Assembly: GCA_028288405.1 (NCBI GenBank)
Contig: JAQBNS010000005.1
Coordinates: 1-54,073, forward strand
DNA: 54,073 bases
Reading direction: 5' to 3'
Origin: Chitinophagaceae bacterium
GTDB taxonomy: Bacteria > Bacteroidota > Bacteroidia > Cytophagales > Cytophagaceae
The position numbers and the translations under genes are program-made. Shown in pieces: positions 38,001 to 45,919 of this stretch. Below the pieces are notes generated by a model. It searched no databases. It was not told where the DNA came from and worked only from the letters and a program-made list of their open reading frames with translations. How positions within the stretch are numbered: position 1 is the stretch's first letter; the number at the start of each line of letters is the position of its first letter.

Positions 38001-38336
38001 CAACCGTACAGAGGTGTTACTTATTACCGTTTGAAACAAATTGACTTTGATGGTACGCAGACCTACACCGCTATTCAAGCCGTTTACTTTGAAAGTGCCG
38101 GAGACATTTATCTTTTCCCTAACCCGGCAACAGATGAGTTGAATGTGGTCTTGTCTAGTGATGAAACATATGACATTCATGTATACAGCAACCTGGGTGT
38201 AGAAGTACAACACCTAAGTACAACAAAAAACAATAACACATACACCATTCGTCTAAACGGTGTAGCCTCCGGTTCCTATATCATCGAACTAAGCAGTGCC
38301 AGTAAACAAATAACAAAACAGTTCTTAGTGTATTAA
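35064..38336 (+). CDS. Giant beta-helix surface protein with T9SS type A sorting domain
   Basis: 1,090 residues. Signal peptide, then about ten imperfect repeats of 50-65 residues with core words NYIGTNxxGTAAxGN, IIGGTTAAERNIISGN and GIxIxxxxN, the pattern of a right-handed parallel beta-helix (polymorphic pectate-lyase/NosD-like). No lyase catalytic set is evident, so adhesion or shell function is as likely as polysaccharide binding. After FVLPVELISFHAKAQGDAAL a fibronectin-like module is shared with the protein at 11720; the C-terminus (DIYLFPNPATDELNVVL ... GSYIIELSSASKQITKQFLV) is a type A sorting domain. An intrinsic terminator follows. Confidence 0.9.
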   Translation: MKKRYTVFTSNFISMFFSISCAFLSFSTCLGAAYNVNALTDTGAGAGLNGDLRYCINQANALAGAHTITFSTSGTINLTSTLPTFTKQISVTATIGNIVINGGGTVNWVFFFNNAGAAGSVLDGLVINRAGANFPNIELNGVNNITIQNCYIGTDATGNAAAASSNFFGIYFVTATSNFILNNVISGHTQHGMALVSASNGNTIRGNKIGCNRLATAAIPNSFSGIEINGSINNIIGGALAANRNIISGNTLSGVSLVNVSTGTQITNNYIGTNLAGTAALGNKEHGIKIDASANTTVTNNVICASGNTAPVVFGFGLHIINSNGHVIRGNNVGINAAGTTAIANNYIGLRIENCDNVVIGGATAGQGNTLSGNGEEGILMINCAAPSIKGNFIGTNSTGAAAVANGRSGLHIQGSATPVIGGTAAGESNTISGNAWDGIQLETATNATIQGNFIGTNSTGTAAIGNGSNGISGYTNSTGNLIGGTTVAARNIISCNGVDGIHYDGITIACNNLLIKNNYIGTNASGTGAAATFGNGKSGVVVLNNCLGLIIGGTTAAERNIISGNGRLWGGVGNGTGIVINGGCTSAQIINNYIGLAVDGTTAMGNSENGIVVVYTNNVTIGGNNSTLRNLVSSNGKQGIVLSADPGTPITGSLIIGNYIGTDITGTLVRGNGQSGIISIFGNNGFFGRANANEGNLISNNAEEGIHFVGGSGNTVYNNLIGVAANGTTAMGNKSGGVFIQGVGGGTNGSTNIVGGLAALQPNTIAYTTGTGVNPDLGNGFGIGVAHNDQGINNTFIGNKIFCNAGLGIDLDFAGAFGGAGVNNPGNGGKTAPAITAVTTTSTTGSGTNGETIHVYSNVTCTTCQGETYLGSAVVAGGVWTVTHVAVAAPFNNSATATNATQGTSQFACNFVLPVELISFHAKAQGDAALLTWSTAMEKNNAAFVIERSKDGKTFEAIGNKAGQGSTLQTTHYDFTDEQPYRGVTYYRLKQIDFDGTQTYTAIQAVYFESAGDIYLFPNPATDELNVVLSSDETYDIHVYSNLGVEVQHLSTTKNNNTYTIRLNGVASGSYIIELSSASKQITKQFLVY

Positions 38337-38368
38337 CCTTATCCCTTTTTTCCGCTAAACAAACAGAG

Positions 38369-38396
38369 GGCCGGTAGTAATTACCGGCCTTTTTTA
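38369..38396 (+). terminator. Intrinsic terminator of the beta-helix gene
   Basis: Hairpin GGCCGGTA / TACCGGCC-like (GGCCGGTAGTAATTACCGGCC, read as two arms around a short loop) followed by a run of six T, starting 32 bp after the stop codon. Confidence 0.88.
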
Positions 38397-38458
38397 TTTG
38401 GTAAATTTTCATGCATTACTTATTCACTGATACGTAATTATTATTTATGTATTAATAC

Positions 38459-38738
38459 AAACTGTCTTGCCCCTAAATCCCCTAAAGGGGACTTAAGAAA
38501 AGAGTATATAGCCAATGTTATAGATATTCCGTCGCTCTGCGACGAATAGAAACAAAGATTGCGTCCCCGCAGGGTCTCTCGAAGAGGGACCTTGCGTGAT
38601 TCTTGAGATCCTGCATTCGAGCAACGCGCAGGGTCCCTTTCAAGAGACCCTGCGGGGACTAAGGGACGCAATGTCTGTAGAAGAGAAAATAAATAATAAT
38701 CCAAGTCGCCTTTAGGGGATTTAGGGGCAAGACAGTTT
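38459..38738. repeat. Inverted repeat A3 interrupted by element B2
   Basis: Third family A copy: left AAACTGTCTTGCCCCTAAAT then CCCCTAAAGGGGACTT; right AAGTCGCCTTTAGGGGATTT then AGGGGCAAGACAGTTT. Outer ends are perfectly complementary for about 24 bases. The interior carries a complete family B element at 38552-38678, so this copy is about 150 bp longer than A1 and A2. Confidence 0.92.
38552..38678. repeat. Nested inverted repeat B2
   Basis: Ends ACAAAGATTGCGTCCCCGCA (left) and GCGGGGAC...GGGACGCAATGTCTGT (right). Left half contains GCAGGGTCTCTCGAAGAGGG then ACCTTGCG, a hairpin; right half contains CGCAGGGTCCCTTTCAAGAG then ACCCTGCG, another hairpin. Same family as 8883-8986. Just upstream CCGTCGCTCTGCGACG is a further small hairpin (GTCGC/GCGAC). 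Confidence 0.88.
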
Positions 38739-38804
38739 CTAATTTTTAATTGAGTTACTTTTTAAAATCATCCGTATTAATAAGAGGTTTTAAACTCTGC
38801 TTTT

Positions 38805-40421
38805 ATGAAACATTACACCTTCCTTGTTTTTTGTTTTTTCTCTCACATCCTTCTCGCACAAACCATTGATGTTCGCCAAACTGACATTACAGAAGTAAAA
38901 GTATTTTTTCAGGGAGCGGAAATTGTAAGAAGTTTTAATTATTCATTACCGGCCGGTAAAACAGAATTGAAAATCTCTAACCTGTCTACCAGCATCAATC
39001 CTAACAGCATTGTAGTCAGCTCCGGATCTTCTGTGAAGATCGTTTCGCTTTACCAGGAATTGGATTACGAAAACAAGTTGAAGAACGATGCCAAGTACAG
39101 CGCTGTCAAAGACAGCATGGAAGCTCTGCAAAATAAAATCAAGCATAAAGAAATGCAGTATGCCGCGCTGGAAGAAGAGAAGAAAGTTCTCCTTCAAAAT
39201 TCTGTTCGGATTAATCATGGACAAGGCTTATCAGTTACCGAGATTGATCAAACTTCTTCTTACATCCGGAAAAAACAAGAAGAGATCAATACGTTGCTTC
39301 TGCAAAGGCAACAAGAAGCCGAGCGTTTTAAAAAAGAATTGGGTGTACTCACAGACCAATTGAAAAAAATCTCTTTACAAGATTCATCAGCCGTTGCTGC
39401 TGTCTACCTGTTGGTAGAGTCTTCTATAGCACAAAAAGCAGAATTCCGGTTGGCCTATTATGTGAAGTCCTGCGGTTGGGCCCCTACTTATAATATTTAC
39501 GCCAAGGGAATTGGTCAACCGCTCACACTGGATTACAAAGCACATGTATTAAACAATTCCGGAGAAGACTGGAACAAAATCAAATTGAGTTTGCTTGCCG
39601 GTAATCCTTCCCGTTCTTTAACTCTGCCTACAATGGAAACCTGGGTGTTGGCCTATAACTACCGGAAGAGAAATGGGAAAGTATACGGTTACACTGAATC
39701 GGGTAATGAAGGAGAGCTTTCCAAAAAACAAATCAAAAACGGATCCTCTTCTATGGAAACTCAAGAGATTGAATTGGAAGAAGGTGAAATGTTATTCAAC
39801 CTAGAGGGTCAGCACTCCGTTCCTTCAGGTCCGCGCAAATACCTCGTTGACATCAGTCACAATACCTTGTCCGCTTCTTATGTATACCAGACCATTCCTA
39901 AGATTGACGCCAAAGCGTATTTGATTGCTAAAGTAAAAGACTGGGAACAGTTAAAACTGATTGAAGCGGATGCGAATATATTCTTTAATGAGACCTTCGT
40001 CGGAAGGACATACATAGACCCTATGGGCGCAGGAGATTCATTGGAATTTTCGTTGGGTCCTGATCCTGCCATTCAAATCACACGCGTAAAAAAGAAAGAT
40101 GTCAACAGCAGAAAATTCATCGGCTTACATTTAGTTGAAAATTTCTCTTACGAAATCGATGTGCGAAACCTGAATAAAAATACAGTGTTTATTGAAGTGA
40201 TCGACCAGGTTCCGATTGCTCAACAAGACGACATACAGATTTCGCTGGAAGAAAAGAATGGTGCCGATTACCAACCCAGCAACGGCAAACTTTCCTGGAA
40301 GCTGGAAATACCGCCTGTTCAAACTGTAAAACTGAAATTAGGTTATAGTGTAAAATACCCGAGAGATAAAATTGTAATCATCAAACGAACAGGGAAAGTA
40401 ATATGTCCTAAGTTCCGTTAG
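38805..40421 (+). CDS. MuiA-family protein (DUF4139)
   Basis: 538 residues with a signal peptide (cut after FSHILLA). An N-terminal domain (TEVKVFFQGAEIVRSFNYSL, then LPAGKTELKI) as in DUF4140, a charged coiled-coil region about 85-190 (NKIKHKEMQYAALEEEKKVL; KKQEEINTLLLQRQQEAERF), then the DUF4139 beta domain (LAYYVKSCGWAPTYNIYAKG; LNNSGEDWNKIKLSLLAGNP). Named mucoidy inhibitor A after a Vibrio relative; molecular activity is unknown. Probably periplasmic or outer-membrane associated. Repeat A3 lies upstream and may influence its promoter. Confidence 0.86.
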   Translation: MKHYTFLVFCFFSHILLAQTIDVRQTDITEVKVFFQGAEIVRSFNYSLPAGKTELKISNLSTSINPNSIVVSSGSSVKIVSLYQELDYENKLKNDAKYSAVKDSMEALQNKIKHKEMQYAALEEEKKVLLQNSVRINHGQGLSVTEIDQTSSYIRKKQEEINTLLLQRQQEAERFKKELGVLTDQLKKISLQDSSAVAAVYLLVESSIAQKAEFRLAYYVKSCGWAPTYNIYAKGIGQPLTLDYKAHVLNNSGEDWNKIKLSLLAGNPSRSLTLPTMETWVLAYNYRKRNGKVYGYTESGNEGELSKKQIKNGSSSMETQEIELEEGEMLFNLEGQHSVPSGPRKYLVDISHNTLSASYVYQTIPKIDAKAYLIAKVKDWEQLKLIEADANIFFNETFVGRTYIDPMGAGDSLEFSLGPDPAIQITRVKKKDVNSRKFIGLHLVENFSYEIDVRNLNKNTVFIEVIDQVPIAQQDDIQISLEEKNGADYQPSNGKLSWKLEIPPVQTVKLKLGYSVKYPRDKIVIIKRTGKVICPKFR

Positions 40422-40451
40422 AAGTACGAGTTCAAAGATTCATTTCTGTGA

Positions 40452-42089
40452 TCAACGCTTGATGTACAAATTACCTTTGTACGTTTGCTCGCCGTATTTT
40501 ATAAAATAATAATAAGTACCTACAGGTAAATTCCCACCATCCCAATCGTTGCGGTAATTCTCCTGATGGTATACGATCTGATGGACTGCATTAAAAACAG
40601 ATACTTCATTACTCACTGAAGGGTCCATGTTTTCGATGTAAAAAATTTCGTTGTCTCCATCTCCATTGGGTGTAATGAGTTCGTAAATGACAGGATCTCC
40701 GTAATCCAATTTATCAATGGTTGCAGATAGCTCACTGATTAAACAACTACCTTCTTTGACTTGCATCTTATATGTTCCAAATTCAGCTGGTGTAAAAGGA
40801 GAAACCGTAATAGCAGCGGTATCAAACAACTGGCCGTTCGGCGTAGTCCACTGATAACTCAGATGCGTACTGAACGGGACAGACAGATGCAGGTCTTTAC
40901 CTTCACCTGCTTGTAATTCCTTCGTAATTTCTAAGGCAGGCAATGGATAATAAGAAGAAACTATAAGTTGAACATCCAAAGTATCTGCCTTATATATTGT
41001 ATCCGCCGGTGCGGTAACTCTTATAGGCAAGGTTCCTGGTTGATAAAGATTAAGGCTATTGTCAGGATTAATGGTAGCAATTGTTGTGTCTAAAGAAACG
41101 AACGAAACACCTCTCCCTGCGGTGCCTGTAGTAAGAGCTTCTAAAAAATTATTAAAGGGACAGTAAATTGTTGAGCTGCTTAAAAAAATTATGGTTTGAT
41201 TAATAAGAGCTGTAACATTCATACCAATGAAGCCTGAGCTCAAGGACAGACCCGGTAAATTAGGATTCGTCATTTCACAAAAATAAACTCTGCTGTCGGG
41301 TACTTGAGCATCTTCAATACGCATAACCGGTTGATTGATGTTTATAAGTCTTGGAGAATCCGGTAGAAAAGAAGAATCTCCCCATTGATATTTCCATTGA
41401 TACGTATTACCTGAATCACCGCCTGCCAATGTTGACACATCGGGAAAATTAGCGGAGTCTCCTTCATGTACGACGAAGTCACGTCGAGGCAACATGGGTT
41501 GCTGTGGGCTATAAATGTAAGCGTCCAAAGGTTTGCTAAGCAAAGGGATTAAATCATCAAAATTAAAATGGTTATCTCCCACATATAACGTTTTAAAGTT
41601 AGGACTTGGTATCGACATGAAATCAGGCATTTCAGTCATTTCATTATAATAGATACTGATCAGTTCTATATTTGTCAATTTGCTAAAATCCGCTCCAGGT
41701 TCAACTCCCGTCAATGCATTACCTGTTAAATACAATGTCCTTAAAGAGGACATCTCCACAATGCATTTAGGTATTGGCCCTTCCAACGTGCAGCCAAACA
41801 AATTAAGAAAAAGCAGTGAATCCAGTGCACATATTTCAGTGGGAATGGTATCGTAAATAAGTACATCCAGATCTAGTGAAATTACTCTGTTATCCTGCAC
41901 CTGAATTCCATGCCATGTAGACACATTCCCGTTCAGCCAAGTGGTATCACTGGCCAATGCAGGTACTTTATTGTACAAGGCTACCAAAGCCAATGAGTCC
42001 TGCTCTATTACTTGTGCCTTTATTTCTCTAAAGGAAATCAATAAACAAAAGGTGAGTAGGATAGAATACCTGCAATTCTTAATGCGCAT
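40452..42089 (-). CDS. Leucine-rich secreted protein with T9SS type B sorting domain
   Basis: About 545 residues from the ATG at 42089 (MRIKNCRYSILLTFCLLISF); the frame opens at 42110. After a signal peptide come leucine-rich repeats of plant-like type (LLFLNLFGCTLEGPIPKCIV; LRTLYLTGNALTGVEPGADF; LTNIELISIYYNEMTEMP) over residues about 75-165, then immunoglobulin-like segments, and the gliding-motility-associated C-terminal domain (ELITPNGDGDNEIFYIEN ... WDGGNLPVGTYYYFIKYG ... YKGNLYIKR), the type B T9SS signal. Such proteins are usually cell-surface adhesins. Single gene. Confidence 0.88.
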   Translation of the reverse strand: MRIKNCRYSILLTFCLLISFREIKAQVIEQDSLALVALYNKVPALASDTTWLNGNVSTWHGIQVQDNRVISLDLDVLIYDTIPTEICALDSLLFLNLFGCTLEGPIPKCIVEMSSLRTLYLTGNALTGVEPGADFSKLTNIELISIYYNEMTEMPDFMSIPSPNFKTLYVGDNHFNFDDLIPLLSKPLDAYIYSPQQPMLPRRDFVVHEGDSANFPDVSTLAGGDSGNTYQWKYQWGDSSFLPDSPRLININQPVMRIEDAQVPDSRVYFCEMTNPNLPGLSLSSGFIGMNVTALINQTIIFLSSSTIYCPFNNFLEALTTGTAGRGVSFVSLDTTIATINPDNSLNLYQPGTLPIRVTAPADTIYKADTLDVQLIVSSYYPLPALEITKELQAGEGKDLHLSVPFSTHLSYQWTTPNGQLFDTAAITVSPFTPAEFGTYKMQVKEGSCLISELSATIDKLDYGDPVIYELITPNGDGDNEIFYIENMDPSVSNEVSVFNAVHQIVYHQENYRNDWDGGNLPVGTYYYFIKYGEQTYKGNLYIKR

Positions 42090-42337
42090 GTCTTTATTGC
42101 TGATGTACAAATTTCCAGAATAAAAGGGTAATCTCTTTCGATGTGACGATAAATATTTTCAGGATCAAAATGGAGCTAAAATAGGCTTTGTATCTTTCTC
42201 CTTCTTGCGTCAAAACAAAATTATCAATCGCATGAAAGCTTCTATTGACGAGTCATCCCTACTCGTCTGATTTTATTTTCAACTGTATTATGCCTTGAAT
42301 AAAATATTTTTTGAGCAAAATAACCGCTTCGGAATTA

Positions 42338-42382
42338 GTAATTTAATATTTTACAAAGTAAAATATTAAATTACTTTGTAAA
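42338..42382. repeat. Overlapping, mutually exclusive palindromes
   Basis: GTAATTTAATATTTTAC (42338-42354) pairs perfectly over 17 bp with 42358-42374, loop AAA. The alternative TTTACAAAGTAA (42350-42361) pairs perfectly over 12 bp with TTACTTTGTAAA (42371-42382), loop 9. The two folds share bases and cannot coexist, an attenuator-like layout. About 260 bp upstream of the leucine-rich T9SS gene on its strand. Low complexity could partly explain it. Confidence 0.6.
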
Positions 42383-42613
42383 TACATATACAAAATAAAA
42401 GAGAAATAAAATACATGTGGATAAATGCCGTAAGAGCACTGTTCAAAACCGAGATTCAGGTCGTTTTTTAGCTTTCTTCCTACTTCTTTTTTTGACATTT
42501 ATTTCTCTCTCGTAAAGATTTATGGTTCTTAAAAAGAAGCTCAATCTCAGATAGATTTACCTGCGTTCTTTATTAATCATTTTACAAGAATATTTTTCAC
42601 CGGAAAAAGACAA

Positions 42614-42649
42614 TAAAAAAAACCAGACAGTCACCTGTCTGGTTTTTTT
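42614..42649 (-). terminator. Intrinsic terminator of the NHL-repeat gene
   Basis: Stem AAAAAACCAGACAG / CTGTCTGGTTTTTT with loop TCAC, 24 bp beyond the stop of the minus-strand NHL gene. Both strands have a T-run, so it would work in either direction. Confidence 0.9.
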
Positions 42650-42672
42650 AAATACCAATTTGGTTGAATGCA

Positions 42673-43746
42673 TTAATCTATTCTACGGATTAAATTATTA
42701 GAAGCATCCGCTACATAGACATGACCTGAACCGTCTACAGTGATTCCCGTCGGACTATTGAAGGACGCAGCAGTACCGATGCCGTTTGCAGAACCGGAAG
42801 AACCGCTTCCTGCTAAAGTTGTCACAACGCCAGCCGGAGTGATTTTACGGATAAGATTATTACCGGTATCTGATACATATACATTACCTGACTGATCGGC
42901 TGCGATTCCACGAGGGTTATTGAAAGAAGCAGCTGAACCCGTGCCATTCGCAGAACCCGTAACACCGGACGTTCCAGCCAACGTAGTTACTACTCCTGCA
43001 GACGTGATTTTACGAATGATATTATTGGTCTTGTCTGCTACATATAAATTTCCCGAACCGTCTAACGCCACAGCAGATGGGCTGAAAAACGTAGCGGCTG
43101 TACCTGTAGCATCATCATGACCAGAAGTTGAAGAACCTGCAAATGTAGTTACAACGCCCGCTGATGTAATCTTGCGAATGCAATTATTGCCCGCATCTGC
43201 CACGTATACATTACCGTCTGCGTCAACAGCCAACCCTTGTGGTGTATGAAAAGAAGCGGCTGTACCTGTTGCATTTACAAAACCTGAAGTACTTGAACCC
43301 GCCAAAGTGGTAACTACAGTTGCAGCAGTAATTTTACGCACGTTATGAGCACCTTCATCTCCTATATATACATTTCCTGAAGCATCAACAGCGATACCTA
43401 AAGGAAAAACAAAAGAAGAAGAAGTACCTGTTCCATTCCCTGTAGCTTGTACACCGGAACCGGCAAAGGTTGTCACTACACCTGCCGGTGTAATTTTACG
43501 AATGATCGCATTTTGCTCATCTGCCACATAAAGGTTACCTGACCCGTCAACAGTAACACCTGTTGGTGTAGAGAATGTAGCGGCAGTGCCGGTACCATTG
43601 GCATTGCCTGCTGTAGAGGATCCTGCTACGGTAGTAACTTCACCTGTATGTGAGGGTGAATTGCTTGCATTATCATCTGATTTTTTACAAGCAACAAACA
43701 CTGTTGTGGCTAGCATAAGCGTTAAGGTGACATGGAATATTTTCAT
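42673..43746 (-). CDS. NHL-repeat beta-propeller lipoprotein
   Basis: 357 residues. Lipoprotein signal MKIFHVTLTLMLATTVFVAC with KKSDDN after the Cys. Six near-identical NHL repeats of about 54 residues (VTTLAGSSxxGxxNGTGTAA, xFxxPxGIxVDxSGNVYVAD, xxNNLIRKITPAG), which should close into a six-bladed propeller. The repeats are so similar in DNA that recent duplication or conversion is likely. Such proteins bind ligands or proteins at the surface; no catalytic residues seen. It ends in a strong terminator and begins 52 bp from the stop of the small T9SS gene upstream. Confidence 0.88.
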   Translation of the reverse strand: MKIFHVTLTLMLATTVFVACKKSDDNASNSPSHTGEVTTVAGSSTAGNANGTGTAATFSTPTGVTVDGSGNLYVADEQNAIIRKITPAGVVTTFAGSGVQATGNGTGTSSSFVFPLGIAVDASGNVYIGDEGAHNVRKITAATVVTTLAGSSTSGFVNATGTAASFHTPQGLAVDADGNVYVADAGNNCIRKITSAGVVTTFAGSSTSGHDDATGTAATFFSPSAVALDGSGNLYVADKTNNIIRKITSAGVVTTLAGTSGVTGSANGTGSAASFNNPRGIAADQSGNVYVSDTGNNLIRKITPAGVVTTLAGSGSSGSANGIGTAASFNSPTGITVDGSGHVYVADASNNLIRRID

Positions 43747-43798
43747 AAAATTAGCGGTTGTTTAGGTTTAAAATTAAAAAGCGATTGCAAGAAACCGG

Positions 43799-44764
43799 TT
43801 ACAGAAATACTTTTTCCTTGTACACCTGATTTCCGGATTTTATAGTGACGATCAAAATTCCTTTCAAATGAGTAGATAAAACTGTTGACTCCTTATAAAC
43901 GGCTGTGTTTCCCAACAGATCGGTAATCCATACTTCCTCAGGCAACACATTAGCGATCACAATTTCATGATCCGCATTTACCCATACAACAGGTTTATTA
44001 CTTTTGCCATCACCTAAAAACAGGATGTGAGAATAGGTGATCGAATGATCGTCTTTCATTCCGATCCGGAAGTACGGATAAAATTGTTTTCCTGTCACCT
44101 GGTAATTGACGGTGCGATTTCCCTGATTAATGGGTTCGACCCGGTCTACCTCTTTAAATACTTTACCGTCATTGCTGGTCTCAATGCTGTACCATTCCAT
44201 CTGTTCCTGCATAGCCGTTGACCAATTCAAAACCCAACCGTTCTCTGATTGATATACAGAAGAAGAAATCAATGTTACAGGCAGAGAAGATATATACGAA
44301 AGCATTCCGTTAAAACTCAGTGTAGCACTGGTGACGTTATACAAACGGTAAGATATGGTATGCGGCCCTGCTGTCACAGCAACTGTAGACATGGCAACAG
44401 GAACAACGTTTGTATTTAATGTATGGATCAATACGCCATCCAAATAAACATCTACCTTAAAATGTGGTGGAGTGCAAAGGCATAAAGGAGAAGATGTATT
44501 AATCAATAAGCTATTATTTTCCGGCATATTAAAAGCCACCGTAGCCGTATAATCGCAAGCCATGTGTGCAGGATAAGCCGGATCAGTTAAATTCATGGTG
44601 CCGCTGGTCGCGGAGCCTATCCAGTTTACATTAGATACTGCACAGCTGGTAGCAGATAAAGTAGCCGTGGTCATGTCGATGTAATTTGTTGTTTGCGCTA
44701 TAGTCTCCGTCATCAGGCACAAGCCTGTCAACAAAAAAAGACTAAGATAAAAAAGGCGCTTCAT
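43799..44764 (-). CDS. Small secreted protein with T9SS-type C-terminus
   Basis: 321 residues. Signal peptide (cut after TETIA), a beta-sandwich-like domain about 25-165 (TATVAFNMPENNSLLINTSS; PPHFKVDVYLDGVLIHTLNT), then LPVTLISSSVYQSENGWVLN and a fibronectin-like module as in the proteins at 11720 and 35064, and a short sorting-domain-like end (EVWITDLLGNTAVY ... GILIVTIKSGNQVYKEKVFL). The C-terminal signal lacks the usual YPNP start, so it is a diverged or truncated type A domain. It is followed 52 bp later by the NHL gene, possibly one operon. Confidence 0.72.
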   Translation of the reverse strand: MKRLFYLSLFLLTGLCLMTETIAQTTNYIDMTTATLSATSCAVSNVNWIGSATSGTMNLTDPAYPAHMACDYTATVAFNMPENNSLLINTSSPLCLCTPPHFKVDVYLDGVLIHTLNTNVVPVAMSTVAVTAGPHTISYRLYNVTSATLSFNGMLSYISSLPVTLISSSVYQSENGWVLNWSTAMQEQMEWYSIETSNDGKVFKEVDRVEPINQGNRTVNYQVTGKQFYPYFRIGMKDDHSITYSHILFLGDGKSNKPVVWVNADHEIVIANVLPEEVWITDLLGNTAVYKESTVLSTHLKGILIVTIKSGNQVYKEKVFL

Positions 44765-44930
44765 GGAGTCTTACAAAATGCTGGAAGTCCCCAATTTAGG
44801 TCTTTCCAGAATAAATGCAATGAAAAAGGGGTGCAATATGAGTGTTTAAACGTGTTAAATGCCCTTTAACTAAAAAATAAGCGGTCTGTATAAAATCAAT
44901 GTTGTTAATTATTAAGCCCCTGATAGACGT

Positions 44931-44983
44931 CCTATGTGTATTGGCACCGATAGATATCGGCGCAGGCGGATGGCGTACGAGCC
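44931..44983. repeat. GC-rich hairpin element I
   Basis: A GC-rich block (CCTATGTGTATTGGCACCGA, TAGATATCGGCGCAGGCGGA, TGGCGTACGAGCC) in AT-rich DNA, with the hairpin CCGATA-GA-TATCGG at 44947-44960. It lies just past the stop of the immunity-like lipoprotein gene and could act as a terminator or be a dispersed element; only one copy is in the window. Confidence 0.5.
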
Positions 44984-44991
44984 ATTGAGTA

Positions 44992-45516
44992 TTAATGCAA
45001 TCCCACTCGATAACTTTTCTTTCTTATCAAATCATACTCTCTTACATGGTGAGTAATAATTCCTCTAATATTAACATCATATTCTACTTTTAACAGGAGC
45101 CTTTTCTTTTTTCTTTCTACCTCAGAAAAGTTCGCACAAGTGAAATAAGTGTTTTCCGTTTTAAACTGTGCATCGTACTTTGTTTTTCTTTCCAGAACAG
45201 TTCCATCCGGGAAACTAGGGGTCAACATTACAATTATTATTTTCTCATCGGATGTACTATCCTTACTCGATACAATCGGCGAAAAGGGAGTTCTTGTCAT
45301 GGTTAAAAAACCTTCGGAACTTCCTTCCTTATTGAAAACCTTAACTTCAAGTCCTGTATTTTCAATAGGAACTATTGAATACCTATATTCAAAACCATGT
45401 TCTTTATAAGACCGTCCATTATCCATAACATAATGGACTTGGCTTGCACAGCTCTGTACATAAAAAGTTATAGAAATAAATAAAAACCATTTTATAACTT
45501 TATTTTTCTTTATCAT
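44992..45516 (-). CDS. Putative immunity lipoprotein
   Basis: About 174 residues from the ATG at 45516 (MIKKNKVIKWFLFISITFYV, then QSCAS lipobox); the frame is open to 45582. The rest is a small beta-rich domain with no family I know. The lipoprotein signal and length match the other suspected immunity lipoproteins at 49866 and 51233. A tiny remnant in another frame (peptide TITDKTQPKDDKEK, stop at 45500) overlaps its start as toxin-tip ends do elsewhere in this region, and repeat D1 lies just upstream, so it looks like the surviving immunity partner of a lost toxin tip. Confidence 0.6.
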   Translation of the reverse strand: MIKKNKVIKWFLFISITFYVQSCASQVHYVMDNGRSYKEHGFEYRYSIVPIENTGLEVKVFNKEGSSEGFLTMTRTPFSPIVSSKDSTSDEKIIIVMLTPSFPDGTVLERKTKYDAQFKTENTYFTCANFSEVERKKKRLLLKVEYDVNIRGIITHHVREYDLIRKKSYRVGLH

Positions 45517-45584
45517 CTTTGGGTTGTGTCTTATCTGTAATTGTTTCCGCAGCTTATCACTATCCGCCTTAGACTGTTTCAATC

Positions 45585-45838
45585 CCTATCTGTCGCAAGT
45601 CTTAGCGCAGCGAGACTTGTGACCTTTTATGAAACTTAGAAGTCTTCAGACTTCTAAAATGACGGCTAAACAACCAATCCAAACAGAACACGCTCCGCTA
45701 AATATATAAACTGTTTTATAGTCTTAAAAGACTTCTATAAAAATCTTGCTTCAAAGCTCTCAAGATGGCAAGTCTGAAGACTTGCCTATTCATTTAAAAG
45801 TCACAAGTCTCGCTGCGCTAAGACTTGCGGTAGATAGG
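45585..45838. repeat. MITE-like inverted-repeat element D1
   Basis: 254-bp element. Left end CCTATCTGTCGCAAGTCTTA then GCGCAGCGAGACTTGTGAC; right end GTCACAAGTCTCGCTGCGCT then AAGACTTGCGGTAGATAGG, a 33-base inverted terminal repeat with two mismatches. Inside are smaller hairpins (AGAAGTCTTCAGACTTCT; GGCAAGTCTGAAGACTTGCC; AGTCTTAAAAGACT). No ORF. About 99 percent identical to D2 at 49316-49565, in the same orientation. It lies between the TPR gene and an immunity-like lipoprotein gene. Confidence 0.93.
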
Positions 45839-45919
45839 GTCCGGAAGACTACATTAATATCAAGATAAAAATGCTAGGCTAGCTATTAATGCAAAAGTAT
45901 TAGTGAAGGTATAATCCCC

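Larger units (their letters stand above)
42111..42672. other. Intergenic region with a two-state hairpin
   Basis: 562 bp between two minus-strand genes, AT-rich. It must hold the promoter of the leucine-rich T9SS gene; no exact TAnnTTTG box stands out. Structured parts are the overlapping hairpins at 42338-42382 and the terminator at 42614-42649, listed separately. No ORF worth calling. Confidence 0.5.

Noticed and set aside
45517..45582. Upstream start for the immunity-like lipoprotein
   Set aside because: Starting at 45582 would bury the lipoprotein signal behind 22 charged residues; the ATG at 45516 gives a proper signal.
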